Assembly (NCBI RefSeq): GCF_036014175.1
Contig: NZ_CP107917.1
Span: 2,356,001-2,420,000 of the forward strand
DNA from: Streptomyces sp. NBC_00443
GTDB lineage: Bacteria > Actinomycetota > Actinomycetes > Streptomycetales > Streptomycetaceae
Reading direction: 5' to 3'
DNA length: 64,000 nucleotides
Below, piece after piece: positions 36,443 through 45,956 of the stretch. The notes under the pieces were generated by a model, which did not search any database, was not told where the DNA came from, and saw only the letters and a list, made by a program, of their open reading frames with translations. Numbering within the stretch: position 1 is the first letter of the stretch; every line of letters starts with the position of its first letter. The translations under genes and the position numbers were made by a program.

Positions 36443-38431
36443 TCACTGCGGCTGCTTTTCTGCCTCTGCCTTTATTGCCACCCCATCGATCGCAGCGAGC
36501 GACTTTCGAACCTGGTTACGGTCCGTCGTGTACCAGAAGTCGGGCAGTGACGCCTTGAGGTAGCTCCCGTACCGGGCCGTGGCCAGCCGCTGGTCCAGTA
36601 CGGCGACGACACCGCGGTCCCCCGATGCCCGTACGAGGCGGCCGGCGCCCTGGGCCATCAGCAGCGCGGCGTGAGTGGCGGCGACTGCCATGAAGCCGTT
36701 GCCGCCGACGTCCTCCACAGCCTTCTGACGCGCGCTCATCAGCGGATCGTCCGGGCGCGGGAACGGGATCTTGTCCATGACGACCAGCTGACAGCTGGGA
36801 CCGGGCACATCGACGCCCTGCCAGAGGGACAGCGTGCCGAAGAGGCAGGTCTGCGGGTCGGCCGCGAAGTTCTTGATCAGCTCGCCGAGCGTCTCCTCGC
36901 CCTGCAGGAGGATCGGGAACTCAGGGATGCGGGAGCGAAGCTCCTCGGCGGCCAGCTGGGCGGCCCGCATCGAGGAGAACAGGCCCAGCGTGCGACCGCC
37001 GGCCGCCTGGATCAGTTCGGTCAGCTCGTCGAGCATGTCCACGCGGTCGCCGTCCCGCGCGGGGCGCGAAAGGTGCTTGGCGACATACAGAATGCCCTGC
37101 TTGCGGTACTCGAAGGGCGAGCCGACATCCACTCCCTTCCACTGCGGAAGATCATCGCCCTCCGTGCCCTCGGGAGCGAGGCCCAGAGAGGCGCCGACGC
37201 CGTTGAAGTCGCCGCCCAGCTTCAAGGTCGCGGAGGTCAGAACGACGGAACGGTCCGCGAAGAGCTTCTCCCTCAGCAGTCCCGACACGGACATCGGGGC
37301 CACGCGCAGGGACGCGCCGAAACGGTCATGTCGCTCGTACCAGACGACGTCCCACTCGGAGCCGTTCGTGATGCGCTCCGCGACGTCGTGCACGGACTCG
37401 ACCGAGGCCAACGCCTGCTTGCGGACCGCGTCCTCGTCCTGAACGGATTTGTCCCGAGCCGCGCCGATTGCGGAGATGACGGTACGGCAGGCGTCCCGCA
37501 ACGCCATGAGGGCGTAGGCCAGGTCCTCCGGGATCTCCTCCAGTCGGCCCGGCAGGGCCAGCTCCATCAGCCGCTCGAAGCCCTCGGCGGCGGTCTGGAG
37601 CTGGTCGGCGGCCTTCTCGTTGGCGAGCTTCGCGGCGCGGCGCACCGCGCGGTTGACCTGGCCGGGTGTGAGCTCGCCGGTGGCGACTCCGGTGACCCGG
37701 GAGACCAGCTCGTGCGCCTCGTCGACGATCAGTACCTCGTGCTGTGGGAGGACGGGGGCGCCCTCGATGGCGTCGATCGCGAGCAGCGCGTGGTTGGTGA
37801 CCACGACCTCCGCGAGCTTGGCCCGCTCACGGGCCATCTCGGCGAAGCACTCGGCACCGTACGCGCACTTCGAAGCGCCCAGGCACTCCCGCGACGACAC
37901 CGACACCTGGCCCCAGGCCCGGTCGGACACACCGGGTGTCAGATCGTCGCGATCACCCGTCTCCGTCTCGTCCGACCAGTCGCGCAACCGCAGGAGGTCC
38001 TGCCCCAGCTTGCTCGTCGGCGCGGCCGCCTCGAACTGGTCGAAGAGACCTTCGTCCTCCTCCTGCGGCACGCCCTCGTGCAAGCGGTGCAGGCAAAGGT
38101 AGTTCGACCTGCCCTTGAGCATCGCGAACTCGGGGCGCCGGCGCAGCAGCGGGTGCAGTGCGTCGACGGTGCGCGGCAGGTCCCGCTCCACGAGCTGGCG
38201 CTGCAGGGCCAGCGTGGCCGTCGCCACGACGACGCGCTCCCCCTGTGCGAGCGCGGGCACGAGATATCCGAGCGACTTTCCGGTGCCGGTGCCGGCCTGG
38301 ACCAGCAGATGGGAACCGCCGTCGATCGCCTCCGCGACGGATTCGGCCATGGTCACCTGGCCCGGGCGCTCCGTACCGCCGACGGCAGTGACGGCAGCGT
38401 GCAGGAGTTCGGGGAGTGGGGGCTTCGTCAT
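36443..38431 (-). CDS. DinG/XPD-like ATP-dependent DNA helicase
   Basis: A superfamily 2 helicase of 662 residues. Walker A is GTGTGKS at 47-53, and the DEAH box is in EVLIVDEAHELVSR. Between them lie four cysteines (CLHRLHEG, ECLGASKCAYGAEC) placed as iron-sulfur ligands of the XPD/DinG class. C-terminal motifs include TSATLKLGGDFNG, SLWQGVDVPGPSC and QGAGRLVRASGDRG. It unwinds 5'-to-3', probably at damaged forks or R-loops. It lies convergent with lexA but shows no obvious SOS box of its own. ATG start; the ribosome-binding site is weak. Confidence 0.92.
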   Translation of the reverse strand: MTKPPLPELLHAAVTAVGGTERPGQVTMAESVAEAIDGGSHLLVQAGTGTGKSLGYLVPALAQGERVVVATATLALQRQLVERDLPRTVDALHPLLRRRPEFAMLKGRSNYLCLHRLHEGVPQEEDEGLFDQFEAAAPTSKLGQDLLRLRDWSDETETGDRDDLTPGVSDRAWGQVSVSSRECLGASKCAYGAECFAEMARERAKLAEVVVTNHALLAIDAIEGAPVLPQHEVLIVDEAHELVSRVTGVATGELTPGQVNRAVRRAAKLANEKAADQLQTAAEGFERLMELALPGRLEEIPEDLAYALMALRDACRTVISAIGAARDKSVQDEDAVRKQALASVESVHDVAERITNGSEWDVVWYERHDRFGASLRVAPMSVSGLLREKLFADRSVVLTSATLKLGGDFNGVGASLGLAPEGTEGDDLPQWKGVDVGSPFEYRKQGILYVAKHLSRPARDGDRVDMLDELTELIQAAGGRTLGLFSSMRAAQLAAEELRSRIPEFPILLQGEETLGELIKNFAADPQTCLFGTLSLWQGVDVPGPSCQLVVMDKIPFPRPDDPLMSARQKAVEDVGGNGFMAVAATHAALLMAQGAGRLVRASGDRGVVAVLDQRLATARYGSYLKASLPDFWYTTDRNQVRKSLAAIDGVAIKAEAEKQPQ

Positions 38432-38880
38432 AGCGTGACCACCCTACGGCCAGGCACTGACAAACGGGCGATCACGGTGGGGACGCAGGGCGGGACCAAG
38501 ACCCGGACCACTCCGAGTGAGATCGGGTCGGTTCGGGTGGGTGTGGGGTTGGTTCGATCACGCTCACGTGTTGTGCGTATAGCGGTGTGGTTGGTTCGCC
38601 CATGGCCAGGGAGGATCGGTTGCGACCGGGTCGACTCGTTTGCGACCGGGGCGATTCGATGGCGACCGGACCGACCGGAAACGGCGGGGTCTACGGCGGG
38701 GTCCTTCGTCCGCGACCCGGGTGGGAAACAGATTCGGCAGGTAGGAATCCCGCAGCCAATCGCTCCGTGAGCGTGATCCGAGTCGTCGAGTGCACCAACC
38801 GCTCGACCGCGAGCCAGAGCCGGGTGGGAACCAGATCGCCCCGACCGGTGTACCAGTTGTGATGACGCTGCGACACGGTG
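38432..38880. other. 449-bp gap upstream of helicase gene
   Basis: It holds short imperfect repeats around GCGACCGG at 38622-38665. A minus-strand reading from GTG at 38876 to 38691 (61 codons) begins five bases after the acetyltransferase stop and has GC-rich third positions in its first 30 codons, so a coupled small gene is conceivable. It matches nothing I know and has no ribosome-binding site. Confidence 0.4.
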
Positions 38881-39705
38881 TCACAACAGATGGCGCAGGC
38901 TCCGGTCTCTCACCATGAGGGCAGCCCGCTTGGCGGGCAGCTCGATCTCGGCGGAGAACCGAAAACCGGCGCTCAGGAACGCGGCGACGGAAGGGGTGTT
39001 GCGAATGTCGGGTTCGGCGACGATGCGCGCGCAGGGGGGCCGCTTGTCGAGGACCAGGTCGGCGACGGCTCGGAGAAGGGTGCCGCCAAGGCCTCGCCCG
39101 CGGTCGCCGACAGCACCGATGAGGAGGTGGAGTCCGGTGTCGTGGGGTCGGGCCGGGTAATACCGGGCGAGCGGGTCGAGGTCGGCTCGGTAGAGCTCCC
39201 AATAGCTCATCGGCGTGCCATCAAGCAGGCCCACGCACGGGACGCTGCGTCCGTCACCGGAGAGATGGGACCTCAGATGCTCCTCGGTCGCGTTCCGGGG
39301 CCCGGCCAACCCCCAGAACGCGGCGATGGCGGGGTCGTTCATCCACCGGTCGATGATCGGAAGGTCTCGTTCGATCCGCGCAGGGACAAGGTGAAGCGCT
39401 CCTGCGGGTGTGCTGATCGGCCCCCATTCGGCAACGCGGTCAAGCAGATCGTCGGTGTTCGGGAGATCTGGATCCGAGGCGAATGGGACCGAGGTAGCGC
39501 CTGAGCTCTGCTCCCGGGCGGCACGGGGCTCCTCCGCGAAGAGAGCGACGATCTCGTCGGGCAGGCGCATGTCCAGCGTGTCCTCACTGTCTGCGCACAC
39601 GCCCGCCTCGGAGATACGGCCATCACGAGCACCCAGGCTCATGGCGGCACAGATGTCGGTGACGGGGGCAGTACCGGCGTCGGCGCTCGCGTCGGTGGGA
39701 GGCAC
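38881..39705 (-). CDS. siderophore-type GNAT acyltransferase
   Basis: A 274-residue protein whose last 180 residues are a GNAT domain of the AlcB/IucB/RhbD class, which acylates a hydroxylamine or amine in siderophore assembly. Key segments are RDLPIIDRWMNDPAIAAFWG, SYWELYRADLDPLARYY, GLHLLIGAVGDRGRGLGG (acyl-CoA loop) and EPDIRNTPSVAAFLSAGFRF. The first 90 residues are not part of the fold and are poorly ordered. The GTG start has AGGAG upstream. It is last in a three-gene minus-strand cluster, 175 bases after the synthetase. Confidence 0.9.
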   Translation of the reverse strand: MPPTDASADAGTAPVTDICAAMSLGARDGRISEAGVCADSEDTLDMRLPDEIVALFAEEPRAAREQSSGATSVPFASDPDLPNTDDLLDRVAEWGPISTPAGALHLVPARIERDLPIIDRWMNDPAIAAFWGLAGPRNATEEHLRSHLSGDGRSVPCVGLLDGTPMSYWELYRADLDPLARYYPARPHDTGLHLLIGAVGDRGRGLGGTLLRAVADLVLDKRPPCARIVAEPDIRNTPSVAAFLSAGFRFSAEIELPAKRAALMVRDRSLRHLL

Positions 39706-39880
39706 GGCGACGCTCCTCTCAGGAGGTGGGGCGGGGCATGTTCCTCAGGGATGAAGGGTGTTGGTGACAGCCGGAGGCGATGTCGGGAGTGCAGAAGCCG
39801 AGCGATGGAGCGACCGTGGTCGGAGGTGAGGCCTGACTCAGAAGTGCGGTGTGGCGAGGGGCCAGGGGCGAGGTGAAAGG

Positions 39881-42109
39881 TCAGGAATGCAGGGGGTTGG
39901 CGATGGAGACGTAGACGGACTGGGTGTCGACCGGGCCGACGAGTTCATCGAGGCCGTGCAGCCGGGTCAGCAGATTGGCCTTGCAGCGCAGAACCGGAGA
40001 GTCGAGCAGGTGGGCAGGTAGTGAGGTGCGGAGTCGGCTGGGACCGGACGCCACCTCACTGAGGAAACGGCGGAAGGCAGAGAGCAGCAGCCGCTCGTCG
40101 GCGAGACGCTGGGAGCCGAACGCTCCGATGAGGCCGAACACGTTGTTGATCGCGAGGTAGTACGCGAAACGCTCGTCGGTCACTTCGTCCGAGACGAACG
40201 TGTCGCTGTGCTCACCGATGCCGGACAACCGGGCGTCGAGTTCAGCGCGCCGGGACTCACGGAAGTAGTAACCCTGGTTGTCGCGGTACCGGCCGCCCGA
40301 AGGCCAGCCGTCAGCGTCCAGTACGAGCAGTGTGTTCTGCTGGTGTGCTTCCAGGGCGACTCCGGCCTCCGAGTCCAGCCACAGCACAGGGCGGACAGCC
40401 TGCTCGAGGTAGCGCAGGAACCACTCGGCGGCAACGGTCCTACGGGGGCGGCCTGTTCGGGCGGCGAGACACGTGACCAGCTCGGCCAAACGGGACCGCA
40501 GCGGCTCCGCGCCCGTCGGGGGTCGGCCGGTGGCGGTGCCGGGTTCTGCGCACGGGCGGGGTGAGACGAGTCCGGCTACGCAGGACACGTCGTCGGAATG
40601 CCGGAACGGGTTGTGCCGGATCATCACGTCAAGGCCGTCTACTGGGATGCCGTCCGGTCCGTCGACGGCGAGCCATGCCGGGTCGCGAACGATGTCAAAG
40701 CCTGGGTGCTCGCTTCGCCATTGTGTGGAGAGGCCACTGCGCAGAAGTCGGTGGACCTCGACACCGCGGTGCAGTTCCTTGCGGAGGTTCTCACGGCGGG
40801 AGTTGGTGATCCGAAGGCCCAGCGACACCTTGAGCATGGCGGGGGCACCGGACCTGTAGACGGTCCGTACGGATGAGGTGGGATGCCAAGAGGCGCCACG
40901 GGCGCCGAGGTCCTGGAGCAGTCCGGCATCGAGCAGCGCCGCGGTCTCGGGCCGGTGCCGGACCTCACGCAGCTGCCAAGGATGGACGGGCAGGGCCGCG
41001 TAGCCGTCGGGCAACGACAGCTCAGGGCCGGCGAGTCGGGACGTGATCTGGACGGCGGGGACAACACGGCCACGTTCGGTCCAGGCCGAGTCGGCGGCGA
41101 GCAGGGAGGAAGCGACAGCCAGCCAGTGCAAGGGAAAGGAGCCGCACAACTCGGGTGAGTATCGCTGCGCTTCAGCCTCGGTGAGGCCCTCGCGGCTCTT
41201 GGGCGTCGGGTGGAGCGGATGTCCGAGCAGGAGCGCCTGTTCGGCCGCGAGAAACAGGTCGGGGGTGTCGGCGGGATTTACGCGACGCTCACTGATGAAG
41301 GTGACGGTTCGCCGGACAGAGTCGGCGACACGGGCACCGAGGTCAGTCGCGGCAGAAATCGCTGGGCCCGACAGGGCTGTGTGCGTTGGAGAAGCAGGGG
41401 ACCCGGATACGGGGTCGGTCGGCGGTACGGAGGGGGTCGGAGATACGCCGGACGTCGAAGGCGCGACAGAGGTCAGAGGTGCAGCAGAGGTCAAGGGCGC
41501 GGCGGAGGTCAGTGGCGCGGCAAGGGCCAAGGGCGCGGCGAAAGGCGCCGTCGGGCCGGCGCTTGAAGCCACGGCCGCAGGGCGCCCTCCCCCGAGGGTC
41601 TCCCTGGCGAGCAGTGCGGCGAGGGTGACCGCATCCGTCGGTGGGTACGGGACGGACACGTCAGCCAGGTACGGGAAGCCGAAGCGGTGCCACCCCGTAG
41701 GGGACCAGTAGCCAACGGGGACCAGCAGGGCTGTGCCAGTGGCAGGCAACGGGATACGGAGGACCCCACCGTGAGGTGCCGGGAGATTCGTCTCGCGTAC
41801 CCAGCAGCGGAGCAGGTTCTCCACGGCGGCGGCCTGGGCTGCGATGTGCGGGTCGGGATGCTCGAGAAGGTCAGAGGTGACGTCGCCATGCAGCCAATCG
41901 GCGTCCGCAGCACCTCCCTGCGTCGTCGCAAGCGGCGGTACCCGCCCCCCGCGAACTCCCTGTGCCGGCACGCGTTCCTGCGGTGTGCCGCCTTCCTGCC
42001 AGGCGTCTTCCATATGCGACGCGGGCGGCACTTGCTGGGAGACAGGTGGGGCGGAGGAGCCTCGCCGGCCGGTATCGGTGCGGCCGTCGGATGCGGGGGT
42101 GGTGGTCAA
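39881..42109 (-). CDS. IucA/IucC-family siderophore synthetase
   Basis: NRPS-independent siderophore synthetase of 742 residues, which joins citrate or a dicarboxylate to amines through acyl-adenylates. Family motifs are GHPLHPTPKSREG, KVSLGLRITNSRREN, DVMIRHNPFR and ALEAHQQNTLLVLD. It is longer than usual (about 600) because of a disordered N terminus and an insertion near residues 185-255 built of PLTSAA-like six-residue repeats. The start is TTG: AAGAGGA lies six bases upstream, and no ATG fits as well. It lies between the aminotransferase and acyltransferase genes. Confidence 0.92.
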   Translation of the reverse strand: MTTTPASDGRTDTGRRGSSAPPVSQQVPPASHMEDAWQEGGTPQERVPAQGVRGGRVPPLATTQGGAADADWLHGDVTSDLLEHPDPHIAAQAAAVENLLRCWVRETNLPAPHGGVLRIPLPATGTALLVPVGYWSPTGWHRFGFPYLADVSVPYPPTDAVTLAALLARETLGGGRPAAVASSAGPTAPFAAPLALAAPLTSAAPLTSAAPLTSVAPSTSGVSPTPSVPPTDPVSGSPASPTHTALSGPAISAATDLGARVADSVRRTVTFISERRVNPADTPDLFLAAEQALLLGHPLHPTPKSREGLTEAEAQRYSPELCGSFPLHWLAVASSLLAADSAWTERGRVVPAVQITSRLAGPELSLPDGYAALPVHPWQLREVRHRPETAALLDAGLLQDLGARGASWHPTSSVRTVYRSGAPAMLKVSLGLRITNSRRENLRKELHRGVEVHRLLRSGLSTQWRSEHPGFDIVRDPAWLAVDGPDGIPVDGLDVMIRHNPFRHSDDVSCVAGLVSPRPCAEPGTATGRPPTGAEPLRSRLAELVTCLAARTGRPRRTVAAEWFLRYLEQAVRPVLWLDSEAGVALEAHQQNTLLVLDADGWPSGGRYRDNQGYYFRESRRAELDARLSGIGEHSDTFVSDEVTDERFAYYLAINNVFGLIGAFGSQRLADERLLLSAFRRFLSEVASGPSRLRTSLPAHLLDSPVLRCKANLLTRLHGLDELVGPVDTQSVYVSIANPLHS

Positions 42110-42362
42110 GGCTGGTCCTCTTGAAGTGGTTCCGGCTGAGCGGCGACGGGCCGTGTATTGCAGTGAGGTTGGGTGTGGTCTGGGGAAGGGCGGCGTTTCC
42201 GCAAGGGTGCGGTTGGAGGGGGTGTGTCAGGTGGCGGCGAGGTTCCGACGGGAAGCGACGGGTCGCTCGGGTGTGGGTTGGTCGCGGGGCCCCGGGGCGA
42301 GAGCACGGGGCCGAGAGCACGGGGGCATGGAAGGAGCCGGCGTGCGCCCACGCCCTGCCGCG

Positions 42363-44123
42363 CTACCCGGCGTGGTCGCCCCGGTCACTGTGCTGCCGGT
42401 GACCCGAGTGCGGCTGATGCGTCCGATCACGGCCGGTGTGACCGGTGTGACCGGTGGGACCACTGCGGCCGATACGACCGGCGCGACCGCGGGACACCGC
42501 CTCCACCGCGTCGGCCAACCGGTCCAGCACAGCGGCCGCCTGCTCGTCGCTGATGGTCAGGGGCGGAAGGAGTCGCACAACGCTGGAGTGACGGCCTCCG
42601 AGTTCGACGATCAGGCCACGGCGCAGGCACTCCTGTTGGATGGCGGCGGCGAGTTCGGGGGCGGCGGGACGCGGATGGTGGTCCGGGTCCCGGAGTACCG
42701 CCGCCCTTGCTCCTTCGCTGCCAAGAGCGACATCCTCCGGGGAGCCACCCGCGTTCCGGGCAGGGCCGAGACCCGCGAGACCGTCTGCCCCACCGCCGGC
42801 CCAGCCGAGATCATTCCGCGCACCCGATCGAACCGAAGCGATCAACTCGGCCTGGCCGGCACCGCCCCCGTGTCCTTCGAGCCAGGCCCGGGTCCCTGGT
42901 TCACGCCCGGCCACGCCAATCCCCTCGAGCGCCGCCAGGATCGCCGGCCGCCCCTCGTCCACCTGGGATTCGCCCTGTGGCTCCACGACCTCGACCCCGA
43001 TCATGAGCCCCCTCCCCCGCACATCCCCGATGCACGCGAACTCCGCGGCAAGTCCCTGGAGCTGCTGCAGCATCCGCGAGCCCAGCTCGGCCGCGCGCTC
43101 GGCGAGGCGGTTCTCGCGGACGTAGGCGAGGGTCGCTGTGCCGGCGGCCATGGCGAGCTGGTTGCCACGGAACGTCCCGGCGTGAGCGCCGGGTTGCCAG
43201 GCGTCGAGTTCGTCGCGGTAGACGATGACGGCCAGGGGCAGGCTGCCACCGATGGCCTTGGAGAGGACCATGACGTCGGGGGTGATGCCACTGTGCTCCA
43301 CGGCCCAGAAGGAGCCAGTGCGCCCGACCCCTGTCTGGACCTCGTCGGCGATCAGCGGGATGGAGCGGTCGGCGGTGATCTGCCTCATGCGCCGCAGCCA
43401 CCCGTCAGGCGCGGGGATCACTCCGCCCTCGCCCTGGACCGGTTCGAGGATCATCCCGGCGGGGCACGGCACACCCGATTTCGGGTCGTCGAGGACGGAC
43501 TCGGTCCAGCGGGCGGCGAGTTCGGCACCGTGTTCGCCGCCGACACCGAAGGGGCAGCGGTAGTCCTGGGGGTACGGCAGGCGCGCGACCCGTACGTCGA
43601 AGGCGCCTCCGGATGCTTCGAGCGCTCCAGCGGTCATCCCGTGGTACGCACCGCTGAACGCGAGCATCCCGGTCCGTCCGGTCGCGGCCCGGACGAGCTT
43701 GAAGGCGGCTTCCACCGCATCGGTTCCGGCCGGTCCGCAGAACTGCACGCGCGCGTGGTCGGCGAGACCGGGCGGCAGGGTTCGGAACAGCTCGGTGATG
43801 AAGGCGTCCTTGACTGGCGTGGCCAGATCGAGGACGTGCAGTGGTGCCCCCGAGTCCAGGACCTTGCGGATGGCTTCCAGGACGACCGGGTGGTTGTGCC
43901 CGAGCGCCAGCGTCCCGGCGCCGGAGAGGCAGTCCAGGTAACGGCGGCCGTCCGCCCCCTCGATGGTCAGCCCGCGCGCCCGTACCGGCACGATCGGCAG
44001 GGCGCGAGCGTAGGTGCGCGCCGACGACTCGCGCGCCGACTGCCGTCGCAGGATCCCCTCGTGCACGGCGGCAGCCCCCGCCGAGTCGGACGTACCCTCA
44101 CGCACAGATTCGGTCACGGCCAT
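42363..44123 (-). CDS. diaminobutyrate-type class III aminotransferase
   Basis: A PLP enzyme of 586 residues related to diaminobutyrate-2-oxoglutarate transaminases, which feed diamine precursors into siderophores. It shows SGAGTLALGHNHPVVLEAI, FCGPAGTDAVEAAFKLVRAA, FSGAYHGMTAGAL, DEVQTGVGRTG and the PLP lysine in VMVLSKAIGGSLPLA. An insertion of about 85 Gly/Ala-rich residues separates IGVEVVEPQGES from LRRGLIVELGGRHSSVVRLL, and the C terminus adds a GHTG-rich tail, so it exceeds the usual 430-460 residues. The ATG at 44123 has GGGAGG nearby. First gene of the cluster. Confidence 0.9.
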   Translation of the reverse strand: MAVTESVREGTSDSAGAAAVHEGILRRQSARESSARTYARALPIVPVRARGLTIEGADGRRYLDCLSGAGTLALGHNHPVVLEAIRKVLDSGAPLHVLDLATPVKDAFITELFRTLPPGLADHARVQFCGPAGTDAVEAAFKLVRAATGRTGMLAFSGAYHGMTAGALEASGGAFDVRVARLPYPQDYRCPFGVGGEHGAELAARWTESVLDDPKSGVPCPAGMILEPVQGEGGVIPAPDGWLRRMRQITADRSIPLIADEVQTGVGRTGSFWAVEHSGITPDVMVLSKAIGGSLPLAVIVYRDELDAWQPGAHAGTFRGNQLAMAAGTATLAYVRENRLAERAAELGSRMLQQLQGLAAEFACIGDVRGRGLMIGVEVVEPQGESQVDEGRPAILAALEGIGVAGREPGTRAWLEGHGGGAGQAELIASVRSGARNDLGWAGGGADGLAGLGPARNAGGSPEDVALGSEGARAAVLRDPDHHPRPAAPELAAAIQQECLRRGLIVELGGRHSSVVRLLPPLTISDEQAAAVLDRLADAVEAVSRGRAGRIGRSGPTGHTGHTGRDRTHQPHSGHRQHSDRGDHAG

Positions 44124-44476
44124 GGCTCCCTGTCCTCCCGCTGTCCAGGGGCGAGCAGGTCTGTCGCATCCTCGCCCGACCCGACATACGAAGCCCCGCG
44201 AGCGTCCACTCGAAACTCCGGGGAACTGGGCACAGGGGACCGCACACAGACAGCAGGTCCCCACGGCTACCAACCGCGGACCGTTCACCGGGTTACGGGT
44301 TGCTTCAAGATCCTTGCCGTGACGGAACCGTTGCCGTTCCGTCGGAAGTCCCCCACAGCGAGCGCATAGTGTGTGGTGCCGTCCCAACGCGCCGTGACAT
44401 CACGCCGGACCAGCGATTGATCAGCGGAAGTTCACGGCCGAGGCGCCAAGTACCGTCACCCCAGGGGAGTCAGATC
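44124..44476. other. divergent promoter region, siderophore cluster / protease
   Basis: A 353-bp gap between divergent starts. I looked for a DmdR/IdeR iron box (TTAGGTTAG-type) upstream of the aminotransferase and saw none. No other motif is clear enough to name. Confidence 0.45.
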
Positions 44477-45709
44477 ATGCGATCGATACGACCGTCGTTC
44501 ACCGCTCGCCGAGGGAGGAGCACGCGCCGCAGAACCTCCCCGCTGCCCATAGTCGCGCTCGCCGCCGCGCTGGCCCTCACCGTCACGGCCTGCGACTCGG
44601 GCGACGCCGAGGCGGGCGGCGATGCCACGGCGTCCGCCGCGGCCGGGGGCGAGGGCGAGGGCGAGGGCGAGATCACGATCCCGGACGACATCAAGGACAA
44701 GCTCAAAGAGCACGGGATCGACATCGACAAGTGGAAGGACGGCGCCTGGAAGAAGTGGGACAGGGACGACTGGCTCCGCGAGGCCCAGGACTACATCAAC
44801 CCGATCATCGAGGGCTTGTGGGACCCGGACCGGATGCGGGACGCCGAGGACCCGGACCGGGGCGTCGACGAAAGTGACCTTTCCGGTGACCAGGGTGTGA
44901 CCGACCCGACGCCGGAGCCCGTGGACGCTCAGGCCGTGCCGCCTGCGTACCACGTCAACGCACCCGAGGCGGGCAAGGTGTTCTTCGACTCCCCCGAGGG
45001 CACGATGGTCTGCTCGGCGACGGTCGTGCAGGACCCGGCCAACCCCGGCAAGTCCAACATGGTGTGGACGGCCGGCCACTGCGTTCACGCGGGCAAGAGC
45101 GGCGGCTGGTACCGCAACATCACCTTCGTGCCGTCGTACAACAACGACGACATGTCGGCCACGAAGCGCGAGAGCGCGACGCGGGAGCAGGTCGCTCCGT
45201 TCGGCGTCTGGTGGGCCGACTGGGCACAGACCTCCGACCAGTGGATCGCACAGGGCGGTGCGACGGGCGGGGACGGCGCCTCGTACGACTTCGCGGTGCT
45301 GCATGTGAAGCCGGAGGAGGGCAGCAACGGCAAGTCCCTGGAGGAGACGGTCGGTTCGGCCCTGCCGGTGGACTTCAACGCTCCGGCCGTCCCCGACGTG
45401 GACAGCATCAAGGCGATCGGCTATCCGGCCGCCGCGCCGTTCGACGGCGAGAAGCTGTACCAGTGCCAGGACAAGCCCGGTCGGCTTTCGCTCAATGGGT
45501 CGGATCCGACGATGTACCGGATCGGCTGCACCATGACCGGCGGTTCGTCCGGTGGCGGCTGGATCGCGACGGGCTCGGACGGCAAGCCGGCGCTTGTGTC
45601 CAACACCTCCATCGGCCCGGTCGATTCGGGCTGGCTGGCAGGTCCGCGGCTGGGCAAGGAGGCCAAGGGCATCTTCGACAGGATGAGCGACAAGTTCACC
45701 GGTCAGTGA
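44477..45709 (+). CDS. lipoprotein trypsin-like serine protease, copy 1
   Basis: A 410-residue exported protease. A basic start and hydrophobic helix end in the lipobox VTAC, so Cys near residue 44 is probably lipidated. After an acidic Gly/Glu repeat comes a module IPDDIKDKLKEHGIDIDKWK plus DYINPIIEGLWDPDRM, shared with the next gene. The protease domain has His in VWTAGHCVHAG, Asp in SYDFAVLHVK and Ser in TGGSSGGGWI. GGGGAG lies upstream of the ATG. Substrate unknown; it probably acts at the cell surface. Confidence 0.9.
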   Translation: MRSIRPSFTARRGRSTRRRTSPLPIVALAAALALTVTACDSGDAEAGGDATASAAAGGEGEGEGEITIPDDIKDKLKEHGIDIDKWKDGAWKKWDRDDWLREAQDYINPIIEGLWDPDRMRDAEDPDRGVDESDLSGDQGVTDPTPEPVDAQAVPPAYHVNAPEAGKVFFDSPEGTMVCSATVVQDPANPGKSNMVWTAGHCVHAGKSGGWYRNITFVPSYNNDDMSATKRESATREQVAPFGVWWADWAQTSDQWIAQGGATGGDGASYDFAVLHVKPEEGSNGKSLEETVGSALPVDFNAPAVPDVDSIKAIGYPAAAPFDGEKLYQCQDKPGRLSLNGSDPTMYRIGCTMTGGSSGGGWIATGSDGKPALVSNTSIGPVDSGWLAGPRLGKEAKGIFDRMSDKFTGQ

Positions 45710-45956
45710 TGTCGGCCGGCGTCGACGCAGAGGTCGGGCAGTGACGCCACCGTAGGCATCGACGTCGGTGGGGCGGTGGGATGGTGGGGTGGCGGGAAGA
45801 AACCTTCACCGCCTCACCGCCGTTCGCCCTCAACTCCACGGGCATAGTGGGGTGTCGCGCCCGAGGGTCCCGCACGAGAGCGTGCGTGGACCATCGTGAC
45901 CCGCATCTGATGTCAGGTACTACGGCACAGCACGTTCCAACGGGGGTTACCGCACC

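Noticed and set aside
38587..38862. 91-codon plus-strand open reading upstream of the helicase gene
   Set aside because: Low-complexity sequence from the local GCGACCGG repeats, with no homology that I recognise.
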